Positions 11,014 to 21,681 of a DNA stretch of 64,000 nt are shown piece after piece. The translations under genes were made by a program, and so were the position numbers. The notes below the pieces were generated by a model that worked only from the letters and a program-made list of their open reading frames with translations, was not told the DNA's origin and ran no database searches. This DNA comes from Telmatactis stephensoni (Eukaryota > Cnidaria > Anthozoa > Actiniaria > Isophelliidae). The stretch is from contig JALIZF010001781.1 in assembly GCA_029948255.1 (NCBI GenBank), forward strand, positions 682,001 through 746,000. The letters are read 5' to 3'. Position 1 is the first letter of the stretch, and each line of letters starts with the position of its first letter.

Positions 11014-11699
11014 ATTCGAAACTAACAAACGTTCAGTATATGAGATAAAAACATACCAATCACGTGAACAAAACGTGTTGGTATCTATCTTAAAACCTGA
11101 TTGGTTTTCCGCCCAGAACATGTTCATTTCATTGGTCAAAGTCAAAGTTTAACCGACAAAGTGTCGCGTTTCAAAAGTAAACAAACGCGAAAATTGTTTC
11201 GTGCTTAATGCTTGAACGAAAATGGTAGTAAACGTTCAAGAATCCCAACTATGTATTATTTCGTTTCAGCTAAACTAAATTTCGGCGCCGAGTTTTTTCA
11301 ACAACTTAGGAGATATGGAGGCGAGCCAGCCCGATATGCGGGCTGAATTCTTTTGTTTTCTTTTCCCTGGGGGTAAGCTAGAGAACAAAAGAAGTCAGCC
11401 CGCTCACCAGGCTGGCTGGCCTCCATATATACAGCCGCCCCTTAGCACAAAAAAAAAGCTATCCTGATTAAATGTCGCCCCTCATTACGCGCAGCATTTG
11501 AAAACAAAATTATTAATAACCGCCGCCTTCGCATAAGCGCAAACTAGTAGGTGAATGTTGGTGAATGTTTGTAAATAGCACAATAGTTCAAGACTGAATA
11601 TATATATTTAATTTGGTCTGGGTTCGCCATGTTCAAATTCAGTTTCTCGACCATGCTTGTAAACACCCAACTGGTTCACCTCATTGCCAGTTTTTTTAA

Positions 11700-12108
11700 C
11701 TCTTTGTTTTATTTCGTTTCAGCTAAACTAAATTTCGGCGTTTATTCATTAACTTAGCACTTTCATAAAGGCTGGTTCACACTAGCGTCGGATTCGGAAT
11801 CGGAAGCAGAAAACAAAGGAAAAGACAAAAGAGTTAAGTCAAGCGTGTGACATAAGACATCGACATAAGCATCGCAAGAAGCATAAGACCAAGCATAAGC
11901 ATTATCAAAGACAAAGGAAGGAACAAAGAAAAACACCTTTCTTTTGTATTCTAATCCCTAAATTCTTTGTTGTTTTCTTACGATTCCGATTCTGATTCCG
12001 ACGCTAGTGTGAACCAGCCTTTAAAGGCTATCCCGATTAAATGTCGTTCTCGATTAAGCGCAGCATTTGAAAGCAAAATTATTAATAACCGCCATCCTGG
12101 CATAAGCG
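11700..12108. repeat. Relic terminal repeat of transposon A family
   Basis: TTTCAGCTAAACTAAATTTC (11718) and ATTATTAATAACCGCC with its flanks (about 12030-12108) match the right terminal repeat of transposon A. A MITE has split the relic at 11768. Confidence 0.65.
11768..12021. mobile_element. MITE, TA target duplication
   Basis: Ends read AAGGCTGGTTCACACTAGCG on both sides (inverted). TA precedes the left end (11766-11767) and follows the right end (12022-12023). Removing the element gives back a sequence matching the transposon A terminal repeat, which supports the boundaries. 254 bp, no ORF. Confidence 0.8.
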
Positions 12109-12471
12109 CCGAACGTCTTCACACAATACAGCACTTATCAGTGCTAAGAACTGTCCGGCTTTCATCTAGAATAAGGAAGAAAACAAGTACGGTATCTCAA
12201 AGTTGAAATGGAAGATGTTTGAAGGTTTGAAACACGTTTAGTTTGTTGTTAACAATTCATTCCACTGGAATGATGAACTTTTAAGGTGTCAGTAACGTCA
12301 TGCACTCAACTCTGCTTCGTTCCATACATTTTCCGGTATTTTGTTATCGAAATACTCTCCATGAAATTGTTCTACACTGAAGAAAGCTGGCCATGCAATC
12401 AATCCTAGACACTACCAATGCAAGGAAACTCTTTCTGACAAAAACTATTAGTTCGCAAGAACTGAAAAGGA

Positions 12472-12545
12472 GGCAGCATGGTCGAGTGGTCAGAGCGCGC
12501 GTGGTCTTAGAATCCGGTGACCTCGAGTTTAAGTCCCAGCTATAT
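12472..12545 (+). repeat. tRNA-derived SINE head, plus arm
   Basis: GGCAGCATGGTCGAGTGGTC starts a tRNA-like sequence. The A box TGGTCGAGTGG is at 12479-12489 and a B-box-like GAGTTTAAGTCC at 12525-12536. Length and the box A motif resemble tRNA-Leu/Ser. The B box has drifted from GGTTCGANTCC. It lies in a repeat, so a functional tRNA gene is unlikely. Confidence 0.6.
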
Positions 12546-12764
12546 CTGTACTAGCTGAGACTGAATTTGTATCACAATATTGGCAATATTGTGATTTTCA
12601 ATAAACGCCCACCTCGACATAAAACATAGAGTTAAAACAAACAAACCAAAAAACTGGAAAGGAGGCGAACTGACAAAGTTGGCTATTTACAAGCATGGTC
12701 GAGAAACTGAATGCTAACATGGCAAACCCAGAACAAATTCAGTCTCAGCTAGTACAGATATAGC

Positions 12765-12833
12765 TGGGACTCGAACAAGAGGTCACTGGATTCTAAGACC
12801 ACGCGCGCTCTGACCACTCGACCATGCTGCCTC
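12765..12833 (-). repeat. tRNA-derived SINE head, minus arm
   Basis: Mirror of the plus-arm copy. Here the B box is GTTCGAGTCC (12767-12776 on the minus strand), a closer match to the consensus, and the A box is intact (12814-12824). Confidence 0.6.
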
Positions 12834-13074
12834 CTTTTCAGTTCTTGCGAACTAATAGTTTTTGTCAGAAAGAGTTTCCTTGCATTGGTAGTGTCTAGGA
12901 TTGATTGCATGGCCAGCTTTCTTCAGTGTAGAACAATTTCATGGAGAGTATTTCGATTACAAAATACCGGAAAATGTATGGAACGAAGCAGAGTTGAGTG
13001 CATGACGTTACTGACACCTTAAAAGTTTCATAAAAATAGAGTAGTTCCCTTTAGAATAATATAGTAATAAAAGT

Positions 13075-13197
13075 AATTGGGTATTAATATAGCGCATTTA
13101 GCAATGCCTCAATGAGCTTTACAATGTATTATAAACTGAAATGGAAGAAATAGTAAACAGAACATCCAACAACTTGGCAAACCGGGCGAACCATACA
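13075..13197. repeat. Dispersed repeat shared with 8735-8856
   Basis: Second copy of the TATAGCGCATTTAGCAATGC repeat, down to AAACCGGGCGAACCAT. The upstream ATAGAGTAGTTCCCTTTAG also matches 8550-8570. Confidence 0.65.
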
Positions 13198-13210
13198 ATT
13201 ATATACAATA

Positions 13211-13316
13211 AAGGTTTATTCCAGATGCAACTAAAAATTGTGTTTTACAGAAATGATAAAAGCTTAAAGCGAGTACGTTACTATGGCAAAATAAATAATA
13301 GGCATCTAGAAAGGAA
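13211..13316 (+). repeat. 106-bp direct repeat, left copy
   Basis: Matches 23363-23468 with one visible mismatch (CTATGGCAA here, CTATAGCAA there). Similarity stops abruptly on both sides. The two copies bracket the tyrosine-recombinase retrotransposon. Confidence 0.85.
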
Positions 13317-13673
13317 CATATGGGTTCTTGAATGGGATGTGCTCCAATGAATTATATTGATACCCCCTAGGGTACCTATATAAATTCGCTGAGCGTGACC
13401 TCGTGGCCAGTTTTGCTGTTCATTGTGATTGATAAGCAAAAGTTTTATCATAATCTGCTTGGTATTTTTCGTCTTATTGGTAAGTTCAACAGTATTTTTG
13501 TTTCTTTTTTAGTATTATACCTATAGAGTCATAGTTTTTACGTTCAGATTGATGCATAATTTGCTTTGTTTTGACTCATTAGAGTTAGACTCGAGTGACC
13601 TTTTGATTCGCCACGCTTAGCATTGTTTTCTTGTCTTAATGGCTCTTAGTAGGGATCCTTCAGTGCTTATCTT

Positions 13674-13800
13674 AGTCTCCTTCGCAGCCGTTATTAGTCT
13701 AGCTCCCATTCCCCTGCGGTCCTCTCCCGCCAGTTAGTGGCTGGCGGGAGAGGACCGCAGGGGAATGGGAGCTAGACTAATAACGGCTGCGAAGGAGACT
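13674..13800. repeat. Perfect 60-bp inverted repeat before the hydrolase start
   Basis: Arms 13674-13733 and 13741-13800 are perfect inverted copies (outer end AGTCTCCTTCGCAGCCGTTA) around a 7-nt spacer. The ATG of the hydrolase (13801) follows directly. Confidence 0.95.
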
Positions 13801-14363
13801 ATGCTTATCTTGGGTCATTCTTTTGTTAAACGATTACATCGAGATTTAAGAGCAGGTTTTGATAGCAGGGCATCTTTAGATTTTAAACTTCGGGGTACAG
13901 CGTCGGTTCGCTTGCACGGCGTGGGCGGTCGGACTGTTGACAAACTAAAGGCTTTTGATCTTGAGGTTGTTAGGAATCTATCTCCTGATATTATTATTTT
14001 GGAAATCGGCACTAATGACCTCTCTCATTTTAAACCTGAAATTGTGGGCTCAGCTATTGAAGAGTTAGTAGTTTTGCTTCTAGAGCGTTTTTCAGTCCGC
14101 GTTGTCGGCGTTTGTCATGTCATACCGAGGGGGCGAACCCACGCTGCCGGATTATCGTTTTTCAACCAAACACGTGTTTTGCATCAGTACCTCGAAGTAG
14201 TTTTAGCTCCTTTTCCCAATGTTTTTGTTGGCACCACAGGCCTTTTACTCATCCTGATAAGCCTTTTTATTTACCTGATGGGGTTCACTTGAATCCTTCA
14301 GGTCAGTATTTGTTATACCGAAGTTACCGCGGTGCCATTTTGCATGCGCTTTCTTTACTTTGA
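13801..14363 (+). pseudogene. SGNH hydrolase-like domain of the retrotransposon
   Basis: Start MLILGHSFVKRL at 13801; an in-frame ATG at 13765 lies in the inverted repeat. Block I is GHS (nucleophile Ser), block III is IGTNDLSHF (Asn), and block V is DGVHLNPSGQYLL (Asp and His). The last block sits in a different frame from about 14230, so one frameshift separates it from the first two. SGNH/GDSL enzymes are small esterases or lipases. Hydrolases of this kind have been reported in some Ngaro-type elements, where their role is unclear. Confidence 0.75.
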
Positions 14364-16259
14364 AAGTGGGTTTACCGGGTTATCTGATTTTGTGTGATAG
14401 ATTATCACTTACACTGTTCATGGCTTATTTGTTACTTTATAACATTGTTGTTGAGGGGAGATTTTATCGACTCTCACTTGTTTAAGCCTTGTTCTTTTTA
14501 CCACATTTGTTGGTTGTATTCAAGGCCTGCTTTGACATGGAAGAGAAGCTTAGCGTCGACTATTTGTCTGACAGGTTTTCTCGTCATTGTAGTCCTTGTT
14601 GTGTTCAGTACCTGGTAACCCCATTCCAAATTAGATATTTTGTTGTTGCTGTAGTTAACAATTTGAAGCTGTAATTGTAAGGCCTATTATTTAGAACTTT
14701 TCATTGGTTCTGTCAGCTGCCTTTAGTCCTTTTATTTTGCAGTTTGACATGCCTCCCCAACGTCGTACTAGAAGCAACGCTGCCTCAACCTCCAACCGTC
14801 CACACCGACGTGTCAGGTCTTCGCCTGTCTTATCTTCCCGACGTACTCATCTTGCTCAGGCTTCACATAAGGGCAATGACTCCTCTTCAGTATCAAATGC
14901 TCAGTTGTCAGCAGCTGAGGATGCAGTTTCTTCCAGCCTTGTTGACACCATAGTTCAAAAGGTTGTGGAAAAATTATCAACTCAGTTCCCAGTAGCCAAC
15001 TCAGGAGATGGATCATCAACTGGCAACTCCACTTCAACGTCTACTCAGTTACCAGTGGCAAACCCAGTTATTACAGGGCTGCATGGCAACGTCGTCTGGC
15101 CACTCCGCTTCATCTTCTAATCAGTTACCAATGGCAAACCCAGTTCTTACCGGGCAGGCAATGTCAACCGGCAACTCTGCTTCATCATCTACTCAGTTAC
15201 CAGTGGCAAATTCAGTTCTTGCAGGGCAGGCAATGTCGTCTGGCAACTCCACTGCTGCATCTTTAGTGGATTCCTCTATTGCGGGAATGTAGGCCATTCT
15301 GTCAGGTGAGAGTGCTCCCTCCTTGTTGCCTACCTCTGTCTTCGCTTCCCAAAGCTTACCAATTGACGCCCGAGCGAGTGACAAAGTCAAGGCTAAAATC
15401 TGGAACAATGAATTTATAGACTTTGGGGTTCTTTTATCTAATCCGATTCATGAGGGGAAATATCAAATAACCTGGTCTGTGGCAAATGTTTGGGGGACTG
15501 AGAACGAGTGCTTTGATTGGTCACTTCCGGTCACTTCAGAATTAGACTGATTCCATAAGTTGGTCCCAGTTTGCTCTCTGACGATCTTGTTTTTTCGCTC
15601 ACGGGTCCGACTTATCTCATTCATCAGCCGTTGCTGTACAAACCAAAACGAGGCTCTTGAATATCTAATGAGCCGGAAGTAAAATTCCATAATTTCAACG
15701 TTTCTTTATTGGCTACAACTCAATGTTTTCTCATAAAAATACTCCTATAATGTTTGTTTAAATCAAGCTGAGGACGTTTGCTTAAACTGTGGCAGTTCTC
15801 AGAAAGAAAAAAGAAGAATTGTGGGCAATGAGAATGAAGAGTTAGTTTACAATCTTTACGGTGTGAATCTAGGCAAAGAGAACAACACACATCATGGAAC
15901 ATTCAAATTTTATTAAAACATAAGCTTACCACTGAGTAACACAATGAGCCTCATCAACATCAATACACCCTAGAGTATTTTAATTTAAACTCCTTCGATG
16001 TAATTCCGGAGAGATAAACGGCTTATAACGACCTATAACTGCACAACTTGTTTCACGAGGGCATGACGAAAACCACTGGGCTTTGTCAGATAATATTACA
16101 ATCATAAGTAGCCTTGTATTTGCCAAATTTGACCTCTTCTGTCACAGTCTCCTTCTCCAGCAAAGGTAGCGGGAATCTAGTAACTTCCTAAAAATGTCCA
16201 CCTGAGCTTCATCAAGGCGTCAAAGGAGATACAAAAATATTGCCGTTGCTGACCTTTAC

Positions 16260-17116
16260 CAGGGCCGTAGCGAGGTCTAAATTATTGGGGGGGCTCTCGG
16301 GATTTCAAGTCACATTATAGTGAACGAAAGAGAAAAGTAAATTTGCACCACGTGATGCTTTATGTATGGGCGTATCCGTAGGGTCCTAGCGTGCAGTGAC
16401 TCCTCTTGTTGGTGAGCCTGGGGGTGTGATCCCCTTCGTTTCAATGGTAGTCAAACTTGTATGTTTTTTGAGGTTCAAATCGTACTCATATTTTGTAGGT
16501 GATGTGGTAGAATACAATATTTAGCTATAGCGAGCGCGAAGCGCGAGCCGCTCGCCACGAATTTCGGCAGAAAAGGAGTTCTCAACCACCGTTTCTAAGT
16601 TGTTTTGGAATGTTTCTCTTGGGCCAGTGTTATATATAGCTACATTGAGCACAAAGTCAAAGTGCCACTTGGCAAAAAAATGGCCATTTTTTGCAAAATT
16701 GAATTTTTCAACTTTTTTAGTGGGGAATGAAACGTGATGTAGTTAGTCGTCAAGAGCTCAGTTGTATTTTAATAGCAATGTAGGTACCATCTTTAGATTT
16801 CCCGAAAAAAAGGACCACTTCTTAACCATGTAGTTGATATGGAATATTAATTGCGAGCGCGAAGCGCGAGTCGCTCAGCGCATACCTTTTGGAGTGTACA
16901 TTTCAAAGATAAGAATTGACGGCTCGCTCGATACATGTCAGCTTAGATCTGTAACAGTGCACTTTTTACACTAAATTCTGTAGCAATGTGTTATATATAC
17001 GACATCTGAATATTGTATTCATTTAATATTTAAAACTTTAAACTTAAAAATTCAAAAATTGAAAAACCGTTGAAAAATTATTGGGGGGGCGAGCCCCTCC
17101 CCTCGCTACGGCCCTG
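16260..17116. mobile_element. Non-autonomous element, 5-bp duplication TTTAC, inside element C
   Basis: Left end CAGGGCCGTAGCGAGG and right end CCTCGCTACGGCCCTG are inverted repeats, with ATTATTGGGGGGGC just inside both. TTTAC flanks both sides (16255-16259 and 17117-17121). Two copies of GCGAGCGCGAAGCGCGAG lie inside. No ORF. Confidence 0.8.
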
Positions 17117-17420
17117 TTTACATCTAATAAATCAGGCAAAACGTTTAACCACATCCTGTGGGAAGATAAACAAACATGTCTTTCCCCTCTAGAACTTGTT
17201 CAATAGCTTTTCTTTGGAACGGCTTTAACGTTATCTTCGTTGTAAGTGATAGTTGTTTTCAAAAACAAAATGGCGTCTTACCGGAAGTGAAGTTTCAGCT
17301 CGGTACAATAAGACATAGTATGTGACTGGTCAAAATGTTTTGAATGGCAATAACAAACGATTTCATTGGCTATCTCGTTTCTTCGAGATACGGATCATTT
17401 TTGAGTATGTTTGCAAATAA

Positions 17421-17643
17421 GGGACCGACCATTAGAATTTTGATGGGGGGGTTGGGCAATAACCAAAAAAAAATTCGAGCACAGCTTTAAAGGAAGAAAA
17501 AAAATTCGTGCAAAGCCAAAGTCCTCCAAAAAATATTCATGCAAATTGAAAATTAAATTCGTACATCGTCACTAACGACAAAAAAAATTCCTGCACGACA
17601 AAAATTGCCCAACCCCCCCATCAAAAATCTAATGGTCCGTCCC
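17421..17643. mobile_element. PIF/Harbinger-like MITE, TAA duplication
   Basis: Ends GGGACCGACCATTAGA with the G-run TGATGGGGGGGTTGGGCAA are inverted at the right. TAA flanks both sides (17418-17420, 17644-17646). 223 bp. It inserted into element C. The similar element at 63269-63461 also has TAA. Confidence 0.8.
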
Positions 17644-17710
17644 TAAGTCGGACCCGTGAGCGAAAAAAAAAATCGTCAGAGAGCGAACTGGGACCGACTT
17701 ATGGAATCAG

Positions 17711-18760
17711 TCTACTTCAGAATGTGTTGTTGTTTAGTTTCTTTTGGGAGGCGAATGAAGAAATTTGTGCAAAAATAGACGTGTAAATTTTAATCTGGCA
17801 TTCTGTTCTACAGCGTGTGTATTTTCCATGGTTTGGAGACGTTGCTTATGAAGGCTGAAGTGTTTTACTGTGATTTTTGTGGATGTAGAGGATCGTGAAC
17901 TTTGTAAGCCGACTAACGCGACATGGCGCGTACGAACTATTAAACAAACTCCAACTATCAAAACTTTCACGAAATTTTTCAGCTCACCTGAATGTGAGAA
18001 CTCTTCCATTCAGTCCCAGTAAGTACTACCAGCCAGTCCTACGTGGCTTAGGCAGGATATATTCTAGTTCTCATAAAAACCACACAAGATTTTTGCACTT
18101 TTTCGGATACTTGTCTTTGAAACTTTGTCAAACTTATGATTGATTTACAGCAAACTACAGGTGAGTAAATTGTCCCATTTTTGGTTCAATACACGGATAT
18201 GACTTCACTTTTGGGAAAAATAATAATAATAAGTTCATATGATTCTTGTTATAGTAATGTGAAAAGTTTCTTATTATCCATCGCGATTTTTTTCCTCTGT
18301 AAATACGAATCAACAAAGTTTGAAGTTTTGATTTTGTATGTGCTTCATTCACCAACCAAAGTTTTTCAAAACGCCGTTCTCCGGCCATGTACCCTGAATC
18401 TCGATATGGGTATATAAAGTAAGTCGCTCAACAATTGTTGTGTGGCTTAGGCTATATATTATATCCTCAGGAATAAAAGTTTACGAGTAGGATCGCCATA
18501 AAATATCGTCGGCGGTCGTCTTTGATATTGTTTCTTCGTCATTTCGAGCAACGGCTTACAAAGTTCACGATCCTCTAAATCCACAATAATCACAGAAAAA
18601 CGCTTCCAATCAGCCTTCTTAAGGAAAGTCTTCAGACCGTGGAAAATACACATGCTGTAGAATGGAATGCCAAATTTAACATTTACACATCTTTTTTTGC
18701 ACAAATTTCTTCATTCCCTTCCCAACAAAAACAAAACAACAACACAATTCTGAAGTGACC
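17711..18760. repeat. Inverted duplication inside element C
   Basis: 17711-17915 is an inverted copy of about 18540-18760 (landmarks CTTCAGAATGTGTTGTTGT, GAGGATCGTGAACTTTGTAA), with moderate divergence. The segment between them (17916-18539) has no recognisable gene. Confidence 0.75.
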
Positions 18761-19309
18761 GGAATTGACCAATCAGAGCGCTCGTTCTCAGTCCCCCAAA
18801 CATTTGCCACAGACCAGAATAACTATAGCTAATGGAAATGACAAAGCTCAGACAATGTGTCTTGAACCTGTCACTCAGACTAAGAAATTTCTTTCTTTAG
18901 AGAATTGGCTTAGTGCTTTTCATGTATTCGTGGGGGTTTACACCCAAAAATATGCTAATGAGGCCCCTGCCCTCATGAAATATGGGGTGGTAATACAGAA
19001 CTTGGCTGCGCGGGGTTGCAACTGGCGATTTTACGACGAAAATTTTCGCTTCCTGAGACAGAGCCAGCCTTCTGCCTTTAGTTGGGCAGCCATTCATTGG
19101 GAACTTTGGATGAGTGCTCAGCTAAAGGTTGAGAAGAAGGCTTTCAATCAACCTGTTCGATCAAATTCTGCTGACGGCTTGCCTAAAGGGTTTTGTTATA
19201 AGTTCAGTCGAGGATTTCAGTGTTCAGGTTGTAAATATAAGCATTTATGTTTTAAGTGCAATGGTTCTCATCAACCAAAATCTTGTAATTTTCGTCCCTC
19301 CAACAAAGC

Positions 19310-20136
19310 TCAAAACCCTTCCCAGCCAAAGTCATCAGTTACCGACCCCAGTAAGAATTGATCGTTTACAATTTTTCTTGAGAGGTTACGATCCAGAGTT
19401 AGTCCATCAAATAGTTTCTGGTTTTCAACAGGGTTTTTCATTACATTTTGAAGGATCTAAAGTGTCCTGCAGTTTTAAGAATTTACTTTCTGCTGATCAA
19501 AATCCATCAGCTGTTGAAGACAAGTTAAACAAGGAGGTAGCTCTAGGTCGGTTAGCAGGCCCCTTTACACAACCACCTTTTTCTAAATTTTGTATCTCGC
19601 CTTTGGGTGTGGTCCCTAAAAAGACCCCAGGGGAATATCGTCTTATTCATCATTTGTCTTTCCCTAAGGGCTCATCAATTAATGACAACATATCTGATGA
19701 GTTCACTAGTGTTTCATATGCTAACATTCAGGATGCAATTAGAAATATTAAACTGGCAGGTCGAGGTTGTCACTTAGCTAAAACCGATGTTAAAAATGCT
19801 TTTCGCATAATACCTATCTCTCCTAAAGATTACCACTTGTTAGGAATGGTTTGGAAAGATCTTTATTATTTTGATAAATGCATGCCAATGGGCTGCTCTA
19901 GTTCATGTAAAACATTTGAGTTGCTTAGCACAGCTTTAGAGTGGGTTGCCCGTCATCACTTGCACATTGACTATATTATACATTTGTTGGATGACTTTTT
20001 GATCGTAGCCCCATCATTTGAATTATGTCAGTCACAGCTCTCACTTTTTACTAGTTTTTGTGATTTTGTTGGTGTTCCTATAGCACCAGAGAAGACTTGT
20101 TACACCAGGCCGTCAATTTTTAAGGAGATTAATTGA
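19310..20136 (+). pseudogene. Reverse transcriptase of the tyrosine-recombinase element, 3'-deleted
   Basis: DIRS-type RT wording: FCISPLGVVPKKTPGEYRLI, HHLSFPKGSSINDNI, LAKTDVKNAFRIIPI (motif A Asp), MPMGCSSSCKTFE and HLLDDFLIVAP (the catalytic LDD pair). It breaks off after VGVPIAPEKTCYTRPS. The thumb/connection part expected before RNase H is missing, an estimated 100 residues or so. The reading frame is +1 relative to the end of Gag, which it overlaps. Confidence 0.85.
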
Positions 20137-20162
20137 TCTTACCATTGGAGTTTGTTCACCCT

Positions 20163-20734
20163 ATCACAAAATTCGTTTAACTAAAGAGGTCAAGGCAGAC
20201 TTAGCAGTTTGGCAATCCTTTTTAGCCGAGTTCAATGGTAAATCCTTTTTCTTGGATGATCACTGGTGTAATTCTGAACACTTAAAGCTCTTTACAGATT
20301 CAGCTGGTGCATATGGTTTTGGGGCAATATTTGGATCAAAATGGTGTTATGGTGCTTGGCCTGCAGATTGGGTCACTTATAATATTGCTGTGCTTGAATT
20401 CTACCCCATTGTTCTTAGTTTATGTCTTTGGGGTCATCTCATGAGAAATCAGTGCATTTTGTTTTTTACAGATAATGAGGCTGTTGTACATGCCATTAAC
20501 AAACAGTCTTGTAGGGATAAGGAGATGATGTTTTATGTCCGAAAACTAGTTTTAATTTGTTTGGAAAACAATATTCTTTTCAAGGCCAAACACATCCGTG
20601 GCATCCATAATGTTTTAGCTGATTCTTTATCTCGGTTGCAGATTGCCAAATTTATTCAAATGGCCCCAGACCATATGGACAAAACGGCGACGGTTATTCC
20701 CTTGCACCTGCAGCCGCTGCACTGGCACCCATAA
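20163..20734 (+). pseudogene. RNase H domain of the tyrosine-recombinase element
   Basis: Open from HKIRLTKEVKADLAVW to a stop at 20734. Catalytic acids sit in LFTDSAGAYGFGA, VLEFYPIVLS, FFTDNEAVVHA and ADSLSRLQIA, in the order of the RNase H fold. It lies downstream of the RT deletion. Confidence 0.85.
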
Positions 20735-21631
20735 TGTCAAAACTTCTACAATCGAGTTTGCAACCCTCTTCAATCCCTACGTATACTAGGGCTTGGCACC
20801 TTTTTTCTTCATTCTTTCATACCATGTTTCCGGGGGTCACTATTAGCCTTCCTTTTTCACCCCCTACTATGGCATTGTTTATTTCGTTTTTGTTTGACCG
20901 TAACTATGCAGCGTCAACTGTGTCAACATACATTTCAGCTCTGGGATATTTTCATAAGTTACATGGGCATGATGACCCTAGCAAGGAATTTTCTTGTCAT
21001 TCAAATGATGAAAGGTTATTCAAAAATGGATATTCGGCTAGATAGTCGTTTACCGATCACTTTGCCAATTCTGCATAGGCTAGTATCGGCATCATCCCGA
21101 TTGTCATGTTCTTGTTACAACATCACTCTGTTTCAGGCTATGTGCCTATTTGCTTTTCATACGTTTTCCAGAATTGGTGAAATAACTCAAACCCAATCAA
21201 ACCACAATATTCAATTTTACCAGTTATCTCAGGTCGTGAATTCAAAAAAATGAGATTGTCAGTTTTAAATTAACCTTTTATGATTATAAGCATTCATATA
21301 ACAACGCCCCTTTACTTTAAATATTTTACCAAGTAATGTTTGTTGCCCTGTGCAATATTTACTTGCTTATCTTAGGATAAGAGGAAATTCGCCTGGACCA
21401 TTATTCATGATGGCTGATTCTTCCCCTGTTTCACGTTCTTACTTTTCCTCTACTCTTTCTACTGTGTTAAAATTTTGCTCAATGGATCCCACACGGTATA
21501 AGGGTCACAGTTTTCGGATCGTGTGCTGCGTCTCATGCTGGCTGACAAGGGATTATCCGACGCTCAAATCAGAATCTTAGGCCGTTGGAAATCAAATGCC
21601 TTTCACAAATATATTCGGATTCAGTGTTGAT
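20734..21631 (+). pseudogene. Tyrosine recombinase of the retrotransposon
   Basis: The N-terminal SAM-like core-binding region is SIPTYTRAWHLFSSFF and AASTVSTYISALGYFHKLHG. Catalytic residues: Arg in FHTFSRIGEI, His-x-x-Arg in KGHSFRI, and a Trp-Lys then Tyr in GRWKSNAFHKYIR. At least three frameshifts (about 21000, 21250 and 21530) break the frame. This enzyme would integrate a circular cDNA in place of an integrase. Confidence 0.85.
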
Positions 21632-21681
21632 TTCACTTGCAGGGGAAGTGATCTCATGCTATTTATTTGCACTGTTTTACT

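Larger units (their letters stand above)
8853..11590. mobile_element. Transposon A: two-gene Tc1/mariner-like element with about 500-bp TIRs
   Basis: The left terminal repeat (about 8853-9365) and the right one (about 11060-11590) are close inverted copies over roughly 500 bp. Shared landmarks include CTACTAGTTTGCGCTTATGC, GGAGGCCAGCCAGC and GAACATGTTCTGGGCGGAAA. Between them, a zinc-knuckle protein gene runs plus and a DDE transposase gene runs minus; they converge and overlap. The outer boundary is fuzzy (GAAC[C/T]ATTGTGCTATTTA on both sides) and I could not fix a target duplication. Both genes are damaged, so this copy is not autonomous. Confidence 0.85.
12276..13027. repeat. Large palindrome with a tRNA-like SINE head in each arm
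   Basis: Arms 12276-12566 and 12737-13027 (about 291 bp each) are near-identical inverted copies, starting AACTTTTAAGGTG and ending CTGAGACTGAATTTGT inward. The 170-bp centre is unrelated AT-rich sequence. Each arm contains one tRNA-derived SINE head. Confidence 0.85.
15472..18817. mobile_element. DNA transposon C nested in Gag, 6-bp duplication AATAAC
   Basis: The ends are inverted repeats of about 75 bp starting CTGGTCTGTGGCAAATGTTT. AATAAC lies directly outside each end (15466-15471 and 18818-18823). 3346 bp. No complete transposase is seen. A frame at 18459-18704 minus (GIPFYSMCIFHGLKTFLKK) has an inverted degenerate echo at 17711-17915, and 15546-15620 is echoed inverted at 17644-17712, so the interior is rearranged. 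A 6-bp duplication is unusual; I recall 6-7 bp for the Dada superfamily, but nothing else here tests that. Confidence 0.75.
14704..19361 (+). pseudogene. Gag-like ORF of the retrotransposon, split by an insertion
   Basis: The N-terminal part (start about 14749, MPPQRRTRSNA) is basic, then Ser/Thr-rich with repeats of the type TQLPVANSVLAGQAMSS (about 15000-15290). It runs in shifted frames to 15471. The C-terminal part resumes at 18824 and ends at 19361. It contains ENWLSAFHVFVGVYTQKY and a Cys-rich segment (SRGFQCSGCKYKHLCFKC) typical of Gag/NC regions of DIRS-like elements. Joining 15471 to 18824 keeps the frame. A +1 shift or re-initiation would be needed to enter RT, whose frame overlaps the end of Gag. 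Confidence 0.7.

Noticed and set aside
12472..12545. Functional tRNA-Leu/Ser gene
   Set aside because: The B box is degraded, the sequence is in a palindrome and recurs at 8440 and 12765; a tRNA-derived SINE fits better.
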